Source: JACQQW01 sp964520655 (GTDB taxonomy: Bacteria > Omnitrophota > Gorgyraeia > Zapsychrales > Fredricksoniimonadaceae). Taken from it: a DNA stretch of 64,000 nucleotides. Positions 17,292 to 24,465 of the stretch are shown piece after piece. The notes beneath the pieces were generated by a model. The model was not told where the DNA came from. It ran no database searches and saw nothing but the letters and a program-made list of their open reading frames with translations. The position numbers were made by a program, and so were the translations under genes. Positions within the stretch are counted from its first letter, which is position 1, and each line of letters begins with the position of its first letter. The stretch is taken from positions 1-64,000 of the forward strand of contig CAZFNI010000005.1 in the NCBI GenBank assembly GCA_964520655.1, in the 5' to 3' direction.

Positions 17292-18064
17292 AATATTTAC
17301 CAAAGAAGCATCTGGGGCAGAACTTTCTGGCTGACCCCCGGATACAGCAAAAGATCATTGCCAGCAGCAACCTTCGTGCCGGGGATGCCATCCTGGAAAT
17401 AGGGCCTGGACAAGGAGCTATCACGCGTTTGATCGCACCACATGTTCAAAGCGTTTTGACGATCGAGAAAGACAAGGACCTCATAGAGGGGCTGCGGTCC
17501 GAATTCATCGGTGCTAACGTCGAGATCATTAATAAAGATTTTCTAACATGGGAGATGAACGATCTTAAAAGCCAGGTTAAGGTTATTGGCAATATCCCCT
17601 ATAATATTTCAACGCCGATCATTGAAAAGCTCATTGCTCATCGAAGTCTTGTCTCCCAGGCCTATCTGACGGTACAACTAGAGTTTGGACAGCGTCTAGC
17701 GGCAAATCCAGGGAGTAAAGATTACGGTTCGCTCTCATGTTTTATCCAATTTTACGCGGGTGTAAAACTTTTATTCCCTATTAAAAGCAGCGCTTTTAGA
17801 CCTGCTCCAAAAGTTGATTCCTGTTTCGTACGTCTTGATTTTCAAGATCCTCCAGTCTTTAAGCCTTGTAATGACATCCTGATGTTCAAATTTATTCGTA
17901 CTGTTTTTACTCAACGCAGAAAGAACATCCTTAACAGCGCTTCCAGTATGGTGGATAAGACCAAAATGGCGTCGATCCTGAAAGATCTGTCCATTCCTTC
18001 AGACGCCAGGCCGGAGACATTGAGTTTGCAGAATTTCGTTGATATTTCTCACAGGCTTGTATAA
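17276..18064 (+). CDS. rsmA: 16S rRNA dimethyladenosine transferase RsmA (KsgA)
   Basis: RsmA dimethylates A1518 and A1519 in helix 45 of 16S rRNA as a late check on 30S assembly. The 262-residue protein shows KKHLGQNFLADP at the N-terminus, SAM-binding ILEIGPGQGAITRLI (motif I), catalytic motif IV NIPYNISTPII, and the C-terminal segment FRPAPKVDSCFVRL followed by FTQRRKNI. Length and motifs are standard. It is the third ribosome-maturation methyltransferase-type gene in the window, with rsmE and the SpoU gene. Confidence 0.96.
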   Translation: MPTRIKYLPKKHLGQNFLADPRIQQKIIASSNLRAGDAILEIGPGQGAITRLIAPHVQSVLTIEKDKDLIEGLRSEFIGANVEIINKDFLTWEMNDLKSQVKVIGNIPYNISTPIIEKLIAHRSLVSQAYLTVQLEFGQRLAANPGSKDYGSLSCFIQFYAGVKLLFPIKSSAFRPAPKVDSCFVRLDFQDPPVFKPCNDILMFKFIRTVFTQRRKNILNSASSMVDKTKMASILKDLSIPSDARPETLSLQNFVDISHRLV

Positions 18065-18072
18065 TACTCGTT

Positions 18073-18456
18073 ATGGAAAAACGCATTTATTATCACGATA
18101 CAGACGCGGGGGGGATCGTTTATTACGGTCAATACCTTTGTTATTTAGAAGAAGCAAGGACAGAGTTCTTGGAGTCCAAGCACTTAAGCGTTGCTTTATT
18201 CAAAGAGCGCGGGCTTGCCTATGCGGTTCGCCATTGCAATATCCAATACCGTTCACCAGCCCGCTATGGGGATACATTGTTATGTTCCGCTGTGTTGGTC
18301 AAAGCGACCGCAGCTCAACTTGTTTTTGAACAAAAGATCAATGATAAGAGGGACGGTCGGCTGATCGTTGAAGCCGAAGTCTCACTGGTATGCTTGAACT
18401 CAGATTTTAAGCCAGTACCGATCCCTGAAGACTTAAAAGAAAAGTTATTGGCCTGA
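18073..18456 (+). CDS. YbgC/FadM-type acyl-CoA thioesterase
   Basis: A single hotdog-fold domain of 127 residues. The signature YYHDTDAGGIVYYGQYLCYL carries the catalytic aspartate of the 4-hydroxybenzoyl-CoA thioesterase family, followed by EEARTEFLE and NIQYRSPARYGDTL. Family members hydrolyse acyl-CoA or acyl-carrier-protein thioesters; YbgC is linked to the Tol-Pal system, but no tol genes are near. Substrate cannot be deduced. The last base is shared with the next start codon. Confidence 0.9.
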   Translation: MEKRIYYHDTDAGGIVYYGQYLCYLEEARTEFLESKHLSVALFKERGLAYAVRHCNIQYRSPARYGDTLLCSAVLVKATAAQLVFEQKINDKRDGRLIVEAEVSLVCLNSDFKPVPIPEDLKEKLLA

Positions 18457-18758
18457 TGTCAGAAAGATATTTACGGATATATAAGAAATTTTATTTGGAT
18501 GAGGTCAAGGCCCATTTACTGACATATGGGATGCTGACCGGGATGTGCGCCAACTGCAAGGACATGGATGCCAAACTCGAACATCTTAAATGTCCCGCCT
18601 GCGGTAATGAATTCAAGTACATTGCTTTTCAGAATGTCAAAGATCATATGCCTAAAATGCTGCGCATCGCGTCCGAAAGGCCGAATGTGATCTTTATTGA
18701 CTACGATGATTATAAAAAGATCGAAGGCGAAGAGAAGGCTAAGGGGATATTGGGATGA
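18456..18758 (+). CDS. Small zinc-ribbon protein of unknown function
   Basis: A 100-residue cytosolic protein. Two CxxC pairs, CANCKDMD and CPACGNEF, about 18 residues apart at roughly residues 31-52, predict one zinc ribbon. The C-terminal half (ERPNVIFIDYDDYKKIEGEE) is charged and looks globular. I do not recognise the family. The gene is wedged between a thioesterase and an M20 hydrolase with 1 bp and 4 bp overlaps, so it is certainly part of the operon. DNA, RNA or protein binding are all possible. Confidence 0.75.
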   Translation: MSERYLRIYKKFYLDEVKAHLLTYGMLTGMCANCKDMDAKLEHLKCPACGNEFKYIAFQNVKDHMPKMLRIASERPNVIFIDYDDYKKIEGEEKAKGILG

Positions 18759-19894
18759 TCAATAAAGAACGTTTGATCCGGTTAACGCAAAAATTGATCC
18801 AATTTGATTCGGTCAATCCTCCGGGGAATGAATTGGCAGTATCTAAATTCATTGAATCCGATATGCGTTCGTTGAAGTTGGATGTTAAAACATATAGTTT
18901 TGTCAAGAACAGGCCCAATGTGGTGGCGACGCTGCGTGGCTCTAACCCGCGCAAAACAAATAAGCCTGTTTTAATAACGCCCCATATTGATACGGTGCCA
19001 TTTGGAACGGGTTGGAAATTCAAACCAACAGGGGGGCAGATCCATCAAGGGCGTATTTACGGGCGCGGTGCCAGTGATGATAAAGGTAATGCGGCCGTTG
19101 GGATGGAAGTGCTGCGCAGTTTGGTCGAAAATAAGGTTCAATTAAAACACGATATTATCTTTGCCGCGACGGTTGATGAGGAAACAGGCAGCCATCAGGG
19201 TATCAGGCCTTTATTATCCAAAGGGATACTCCGTCCGCATGTGGCATTGATCACAGATTCTGAGGAGTTTGACTGCATCATTGCTCAGAAGGGGCTGTTC
19301 CATTCCCGTGTTCAGGTTTTTGGTAAGAAAGCACATGGAGCCTATAATTGGCGCGGTGTTAACGCCATAGAGATCTCGGCCAAGATGATTAAAAGACTTT
19401 TGGACCATCAATTTAAGTTTAAAAAGCATCCCTTGCTTGTTCCGCCGACAAAAAATATCGGCACCATTAAAGGCGGGGATAAAGTCAATATGGTCGCAGA
19501 TTTTTGTGAATTCTCGCTTGATATCAGGTTTATGCCGGGTATGACAGCGGAGGGGGTGTTAAAAGAAGTGACGCGCATTATTGAGAAAGAAACGAAGGAT
19601 TTCAAGATCATCATTGATGATGCCCAGAAACCGTACAGCATTGACCCCAAACATCCTTTTGTTAAAACATACGTGGATGTCTGTAAATCCATGGGAGTCA
19701 CGGCGAAATTAAGCGGCAGCCAGGGGGCAACGGTGATCAGTTTCTTTCAGGATTATAAGATCCCGGCTTTTTCAACGGGATGGGGTGCTCACGGGGTCAT
19801 TCACGCCAATGATGAATACGCCACAGTCAAGACATTGGTTAAGGGTGCCAAAGTCTTAGAACGTTATTTGATCGAATATGACAAGATCGCATAG
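18755..19894 (+). CDS. M20 family metallohydrolase (ArgE/DapE type)
   Basis: A 379-residue cytosolic di-zinc amidohydrolase. Metal ligands are recognisable in order: ITPHIDTVP, IYGRGASDDKG, the catalytic-base glutamate and ligand in DEETGSHQ, ITDSEEF, and WGAHGVIHANDE near the C-terminus. A lid/dimerisation domain lies between (KAHGAYNWRGVNAIEIS). Relatives include acetylornithine deacetylase, succinyl-diaminopimelate desuccinylase and carboxypeptidase G2-like enzymes; the motifs do not separate them. No arginine or lysine biosynthesis genes are adjacent, so no symbol is given. Confidence 0.88.
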   Translation: MINKERLIRLTQKLIQFDSVNPPGNELAVSKFIESDMRSLKLDVKTYSFVKNRPNVVATLRGSNPRKTNKPVLITPHIDTVPFGTGWKFKPTGGQIHQGRIYGRGASDDKGNAAVGMEVLRSLVENKVQLKHDIIFAATVDEETGSHQGIRPLLSKGILRPHVALITDSEEFDCIIAQKGLFHSRVQVFGKKAHGAYNWRGVNAIEISAKMIKRLLDHQFKFKKHPLLVPPTKNIGTIKGGDKVNMVADFCEFSLDIRFMPGMTAEGVLKEVTRIIEKETKDFKIIIDDAQKPYSIDPKHPFVKTYVDVCKSMGVTAKLSGSQGATVISFFQDYKIPAFSTGWGAHGVIHANDEYATVKTLVKGAKVLERYLIEYDKIA

Positions 19895-20573
19895 AATAAT
19901 CATCTCATTGTTTTTTTCCGTATTGTTGACATTCCAGGTCAGGGCTGGGGAACCTGCATTTAAGCCAGGTGAAGAGATCCATTACAAGATCCTGCAGATG
20001 GGAATAAAAGTGGGTGAGGCGACCTTAAAGTTTGTCGGACCTACATCAGTTAATAGCGTTGACACCTTCCTCATCGAGTTTACGGCGGATGGGTTTAATT
20101 TTTATGACAAAGAAAGTATTTATGTGGATCCTGAATCGTTTAAACCATTGACGGTGAAAAGGGATCTGAATATTTTTGGTAAACGTGAAAAGATCGAAGA
20201 AACATATTTTCCTCAGGACAATAAGATCATTGTTGCTAAAACGGTTAAAGGTGTTGATTCTGAACAAGTCTTGATAAAAAGCGGTGAGGTCGATAACATT
20301 TATGGTTTTATCTACCGCTACAGGTCTTCCGGCGGCTTCAGGCTTGGCGATCAATTGGATGTGACGCTGCCGACAAAAGATATCAAGATGAGCGTGGTCA
20401 AAAGATCAAAATTGAATATTGAGGGTACGCAGAGGGATGTCTTTTATTTAGAAAGTAAACCATCACAATATAAGCTGTGGTTCGAGGCAACGCCAAAATC
20501 TTTGCCGCTTCGGATCAGCGGTGCTATAGGACTGGCCAATACAGTGATGGTCTTAAACGATTATAAGGAATAA
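19878..20573 (+). CDS. DUF3108-like exported protein
   Basis: A 231-residue protein with a signal peptide (IISLFFSVLLTFQVRAGEP, cleavage near residue 23). The mature part begins FKPGEEIHYKILQMGIKVGE, the typical opening of DUF3108 proteins, and is rich in beta strands, consistent with a periplasmic beta-structured fold. A conserved-looking YKLWFEATPKSLPLRI lies near the C-terminus. Function is unknown. It overlaps the M20 gene by 17 bp and is one base from trpB. Confidence 0.78.
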   Translation: MTRSHRIIISLFFSVLLTFQVRAGEPAFKPGEEIHYKILQMGIKVGEATLKFVGPTSVNSVDTFLIEFTADGFNFYDKESIYVDPESFKPLTVKRDLNIFGKREKIEETYFPQDNKIIVAKTVKGVDSEQVLIKSGEVDNIYGFIYRYRSSGGFRLGDQLDVTLPTKDIKMSVVKRSKLNIEGTQRDVFYLESKPSQYKLWFEATPKSLPLRISGAIGLANTVMVLNDYKE

Positions 20574-20574
20574 T

Positions 20575-21756
20575 ATGCCACTGCCTGATAAACATGGTCA
20601 TTTTGGAGAGTTTGGCGGACGTTATGCGCCAGAAACGCTTATGGCGGTGCTTTCTACGCTGGAGAAAGAGTTCTATAAGATCCGAAACGACGCGGCTTTC
20701 AAGAAAGAATTTAAGACATATTTAAAAGAATTCGCTGGTAGACCGACAAATTTGTATCATGCCAAGCGTTTGAGCGCACATTTAAAGACATTACAGGTAT
20801 ATTTAAAGCGGGAAGATCTGCTGCACACCGGTGCCCACAAGATCAATAACACCTTAGGACAGATCATTGTGGCCAGACGTATGGGGAAAACACGCATTAT
20901 CGCGGAAACAGGCGCGGGGCAGCACGGCGTTGCCACGGCGACCGTGTGTGCTCTGTTCGGGACGAAATGCGTCATTTATATGGGGGCGGAGGATGTGGCG
21001 CGTCAGGCGCTTAATGTCTACCGGATGAAATTGATGGGAGCTGAAGTGCGGCCTGTTGAATCCGGTTCCAAGACCTTGAAAGATGCGATGAATGAAGCTG
21101 TGCGTGACTGGGTGACAAATCCGCACGATACATTCTATATCATTGGGTCTGTGGCTGGTTTTCATCCTTATCCATTAATGGTCCGTGAATTCCAATCCAT
21201 CATAGGTGTTGAGGCCCGCAAACAATTTTTGCAGTTAAAGAAACGTCTCCCGGATTATATCCTTGCGTGTGTCGGCGGGGGCAGTAATGCCATGGGTTTA
21301 TTCCATGCGTTTTATAAGGATGCTTCGGTAAAAATGATCGGAGTAGAGGCGGCTGGGCATGGCTTAAACTCTCACGAGCATTCCGCCACGCTTAGCAAGG
21401 GGCAAGTCGGTGTGCTGCACGGCAGCAAGAGCATGCTTCTGCAGGATCGTGACGGGCAGGTGCAGATCGCACATTCGATCGCGGCAGGTCTGGACTATCC
21501 TGGAGTTGGTCCTGAACATTCCTATTATCATCAAACAGGCAGGGCTGCTTATGTGGCCATTGATGATAAAGAAGCGATTGGCGGGCTTAAAATGCTGGCT
21601 CAGTGCGAAGGGATCATTCCGGCATTGGAAACCTCGCATGCGTTGGCATATTTGCCCAAGTTGGCCAAAATCGTTAAGAAGAGCGCTTCTGTGATCGTGT
21701 GCTTATCCGGACGCGGTGATAAAGATATGAACCAGATCGCGAAATTCATCATATGA
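20575..21756 (+). CDS. trpB: Tryptophan synthase beta chain
   Basis: TrpB is the pyridoxal-phosphate enzyme joining indole and serine to make tryptophan. The 393-residue protein starts with HGHFGEFGGRYAPETLM, has the PLP lysine K89 in HTGAHKINN, and the phosphate-binding glycine loop in CVGGGSNAMGLF. It is the standard TrpB1 form that complexes with TrpA, not the stand-alone TrpB2. trpA follows with an ATGA overlap. Confidence 0.97.
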   Translation: MPLPDKHGHFGEFGGRYAPETLMAVLSTLEKEFYKIRNDAAFKKEFKTYLKEFAGRPTNLYHAKRLSAHLKTLQVYLKREDLLHTGAHKINNTLGQIIVARRMGKTRIIAETGAGQHGVATATVCALFGTKCVIYMGAEDVARQALNVYRMKLMGAEVRPVESGSKTLKDAMNEAVRDWVTNPHDTFYIIGSVAGFHPYPLMVREFQSIIGVEARKQFLQLKKRLPDYILACVGGGSNAMGLFHAFYKDASVKMIGVEAAGHGLNSHEHSATLSKGQVGVLHGSKSMLLQDRDGQVQIAHSIAAGLDYPGVGPEHSYYHQTGRAAYVAIDDKEAIGGLKMLAQCEGIIPALETSHALAYLPKLAKIVKKSASVIVCLSGRGDKDMNQIAKFII

Positions 21757-22553
21757 CAAACCGCATTGATCAAAAATTCAAAACATTAAAACAGGCTGGA
21801 CGAAAAGCGTTTATTGCGTATATCACGGCTGGTGATCCATCGGTTAAGGCGACAGCAGAGATCATTTTGGCCCTTGAAGGTGCTGGGGTTGATATGATCG
21901 AGATCGGTATCCCGTTCTCTGATCCTTTAGCAGATGGGGCTACCATCCAGGCGGCTTCCAAGAGAGCTCTTGATTCTGGGGCCACCTTACAAAAGATCTT
22001 TCATATGGTCAGATCTGTCCGGCAAAAGACACAGATCCCTTTATTATTCATGACCTATTATAATCCTGTCTTTCATTACGGCGATGAGCGTTTCATCAGG
22101 CATTGCCGCGAGATAGGGATCGACGGTTTGATCATTCCTGATCTGCCCCCGGAAGAAGCAGGACAATTGCGTAAAAGCTGCCGGCAGCATGATCTTTCGA
22201 CTGTGTTCTTTGTTGCTCCCACATCAGAGGATAGCCGTATCAAGGCCAATGCGCTGGCATCAACAGGATTTATTTATTATGTGGCTTTAAACGGGGTGAC
22301 GGGTAATGCGCAGGCCCGCTCCGCAGATGTTGGAAAAGGCATTGTCCATGCCAAAAAATTCACGACGAAGCCGATCTGCGCAGGTTTTGGCATATCCACA
22401 GCCGATCAGGTCAAGGCGATCGCTAAATACGCGGATGGGGTGATTGTTGGCAGTGCGATCGTTAAGATGATCGCAGAGCATTCTAAAGACAAAGATCTGG
22501 TTCGCATCATTTCAAATTACACGCATTCTCTTACAAAAGTATTACACTCATGA
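21753..22553 (+). CDS. trpA: Tryptophan synthase alpha chain
   Basis: TrpA is the TIM barrel that cleaves indole-3-glycerol phosphate and passes indole through a tunnel to TrpB. The 266-residue protein has the catalytic glutamate E50 and aspartate D61 in MIEIGIPFSDPLADG, then FMTYYNPVFHYG, GLIIPDLPPEEA and the phosphate-binding ICAGFGISTADQV. Coupled to trpB; trpC, trpF and trpD are not in the window. Confidence 0.96.
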   Translation: MTNRIDQKFKTLKQAGRKAFIAYITAGDPSVKATAEIILALEGAGVDMIEIGIPFSDPLADGATIQAASKRALDSGATLQKIFHMVRSVRQKTQIPLLFMTYYNPVFHYGDERFIRHCREIGIDGLIIPDLPPEEAGQLRKSCRQHDLSTVFFVAPTSEDSRIKANALASTGFIYYVALNGVTGNAQARSADVGKGIVHAKKFTTKPICAGFGISTADQVKAIAKYADGVIVGSAIVKMIAEHSKDKDLVRIISNYTHSLTKVLHS

Positions 22554-23818
22554 GAAAAATAACACATTTAACCAATAAGATCCGCGTTGTTTCCCAGCAA
22601 ATGAAAGACCGCGACAGCGTGGCTATCGGTATCTGGTTTGCGGCCGGCGGCCGTTATGAGCAGGATGCTAATAAAGGTGTTGCCCATTTTCTGGAGCATA
22701 TGGCTTTTAAAGGCAGCCGTAAATATTCCTGTGAAGAGGTTAAGCAGCTGGTGGAAGGTGTTGGTGGTGCGTTAAATGCTTTTACGGGTGAGGAAGAGAC
22801 TTGCTATTACGCGAAGGTGCCAGCCCGCTATTTAAGCCAGACTTTTGATGTGCTATCTGATATCAGTGTTTATCCAAAATTAATGAAAAAAGACCTGGAT
22901 AAAGAGAAGACCGTTATTTTAGAAGAGATCAAAATGTACCATGACCTGCCTCAATATTATGTGGGTGAGCTTTTGGAGGCATTGCTGTGGCCTGATCACC
23001 CGCTTGGTCAAAGTCTGGCCGGAAGCATGAAAACGGTATCTGAGATGAATGTGTCGGACCTAAAGGATTTTCACCAGCATTTCTACAGTGCCCAGAATAT
23101 TGTTGTATCTGCGTGCGGTAATGTAAAGCATAATGCGTTGGTGGAGATGGTCCAGAAAAAGCTTCATGCCCTTAAAGCATCTCAGGCAATGACGTATTTG
23201 CCTGCCCGTAAGGATCAGCACAAGCCGGCTGTTAATCTGTATTACAAGGACACGGAACAAATGCATTTGGCTCTGGGATATCTGGCCTATGAGAACAATC
23301 ATCCGGATTATTATGCCCTGGCATTGTTAAGCATTATCCTTGGCGGTAATATGTCCAGCAGGCTTTTTACTGAGGTTCGCGAGAAGCGGGGCCTGGCCTA
23401 CTCAGTCAATACAGGTCTTAAAAGTCTTGACGATACGGGGGTGTTCATTGTCAGGGCTGGTGTGGATAATACTAAGATCGTTCCTGCGGTTGAGCTCATT
23501 TTGAAAGTTCTATCCTCGGTGACCAGACGGATCGATGCGGATGAATTCAAAAGAGCAAAGGAATATTACATGGGCCAGTTCTCTTTGGGGCTGGAAGATA
23601 CCATGGACCATATGATATGGATGGGGGCAGTCGTTTTGAGCAATGATCAGGCAAAAACGCCTGAAATGGTCATTGAACGCATCTCTAAAGTGCAGATCAA
23701 AGATGTGATACGAGTGGCCAAACAGGTACTGGACCCTAAAAGGCTGAATATGGCTATTATTGGTCCTATGACGGAAGAGCAGCAAAAACAACTAAAAACG
23801 CTTGTTGACAAGCCTTAA
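22550..23818 (+). CDS. M16 family zinc peptidase
   Basis: A 422-residue protein of the processing-peptidase/YmxG group. The inverted zinc motif HFLEH (46-50) and the downstream glutamates in TVILEEIKMY (125/126) form the metal site. The C-terminal half has the usual inactive M16 repeat with LGYLAYENNHPDYYAL and SSRLFTEVREKRGLAYSV. No signal peptide is seen, so it probably acts in the cytosol or is exported by another route. It is the last gene of the trpBA run, coupled by ATGA. Confidence 0.92.
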   Translation: MRKITHLTNKIRVVSQQMKDRDSVAIGIWFAAGGRYEQDANKGVAHFLEHMAFKGSRKYSCEEVKQLVEGVGGALNAFTGEEETCYYAKVPARYLSQTFDVLSDISVYPKLMKKDLDKEKTVILEEIKMYHDLPQYYVGELLEALLWPDHPLGQSLAGSMKTVSEMNVSDLKDFHQHFYSAQNIVVSACGNVKHNALVEMVQKKLHALKASQAMTYLPARKDQHKPAVNLYYKDTEQMHLALGYLAYENNHPDYYALALLSIILGGNMSSRLFTEVREKRGLAYSVNTGLKSLDDTGVFIVRAGVDNTKIVPAVELILKVLSSVTRRIDADEFKRAKEYYMGQFSLGLEDTMDHMIWMGAVVLSNDQAKTPEMVIERISKVQIKDVIRVAKQVLDPKRLNMAIIGPMTEEQQKQLKTLVDKP

Positions 23819-23833
23819 TTTATCATTTAGACT
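23805..23833 (+). promoter_or_regulatory. Promoter of the 57-residue protein gene
   Basis: A perfect -35 TTGACA (23805-23810) lies inside the last codons of the M16 gene, and TAGACT (23828-23833) sits 17 bp downstream as a 4-of-6 -10 box. Transcription would begin near 23840, giving a 36-nt leader with a full AAGGAGG ribosome-binding site. Confidence 0.55.
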
Positions 23834-23875
23834 CAAGGCAAGTTTTTTAACTTTAACATTTTTAAGGAGGCTTGG

Positions 23876-24049
23876 ATGGAGAAATTATCTTTCTATGATG
23901 TGAAAACCAAAGCGAAATTCGAAACCGATACTTATACTGTTAAAGAGAAATCAGGCCGTTTTTTTGCCGTTGCCAAATCCCCTAAGGGCCCGCATGAATG
24001 CTGGCGCGTGTTGAGCAAAGACCAAGCGACCAAATTAAAGAAAAAGTAA
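23876..24049 (+). CDS. Small basic protein of unknown function (57 residues)
   Basis: ATG at 23876 follows AAGGAGG (23864-23870) at ideal spacing, one of the strongest ribosome-binding sites in the window. The product is lysine-rich (MEKLSFYDVKTKAKFE, KSGRFFAVAKSPKG, ECWRVLSK, ending ATKLKKK), probably a small beta-rich fold, with no signal peptide or membrane segment. I do not recognise a named family. Its own promoter and strong initiation site suggest high expression, as expected of a nucleic-acid-binding or ribosome-associated protein; this is inference. It lies 14 bp before rsfS. Confidence 0.72.
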   Translation: MEKLSFYDVKTKAKFETDTYTVKEKSGRFFAVAKSPKGPHECWRVLSKDQATKLKKK

Positions 24050-24063
24050 TTGGAGCTTGATCT

Positions 24064-24456
24064 ATCCGTACGAAAGCTTTAAATTCAAAACAATTAGCTA
24101 AAAGTGTAGCTAGTTTTGCTGAAGATATCAAAGCGTTGGATATTCTTATCTTGGATATGCGCGGTTTGGTCAATTTCTGTGACTATTTTGTGATAAGCAC
24201 AGGAACTTCAGAGCGCCATGTCAAATCCATAGCCGAAGGTATTGAAGAAGGCTTAAACAAGTTGGGGATCAAAGCCTATGCCCGAAATAAAAATAAGGGC
24301 ATAGGCTTATCCTCAGCTTCTGGTTCCCAGGAATCTGAAGGAGCCTGGATGCTGATCGATCTTGGTGATGTAGTAGCCCATGTTTTTGAGCCGTCATCCA
24401 GAGAATTTTATGGTTTGGAGCATTTATGGCAGGACGCTCCCCAAGTTAAACGATAA
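24064..24456 (+). CDS. rsfS: Ribosomal silencing factor RsfS, probable AUC start
   Basis: RsfS binds L14 on the 50S subunit and blocks joining of 30S when nutrients are scarce. The core DILILDMRGLVNFCDYFVIS and GTSERHVKSIAEGIEEGL is clear, and the C-terminus HVFEPSSREFYGLEHLW is typical. The first conventional start in frame is TTG at 24136, which would delete the N-terminal helix. The 24 codons upstream of it encode RTKALNSKQLAKSVASFAED, a normal RsfS N-terminus. The frame is closed by TGA at 24058-24060 and has no ATG, GTG or TTG before 24136. ATC at 24064, 8 nt after GGAG, is the best-placed start and gives 130 residues. Confidence 0.85.
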   Translation: MRTKALNSKQLAKSVASFAEDIKALDILILDMRGLVNFCDYFVISTGTSERHVKSIAEGIEEGLNKLGIKAYARNKNKGIGLSSASGSQESEGAWMLIDLGDVVAHVFEPSSREFYGLEHLWQDAPQVKR

Positions 24457-24465
24457 ATCTTTCCC

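Noticed and set aside
23812..23848. GCCTT...AAGGC hairpin followed by six T residues, a possible terminator after the M16 gene
   Set aside because: The stem is only 5 bp with an 18-nt loop, the T run begins 3 nt after the stem, and the region is better explained by the TTGACA-17-TAGACT promoter of the following gene.
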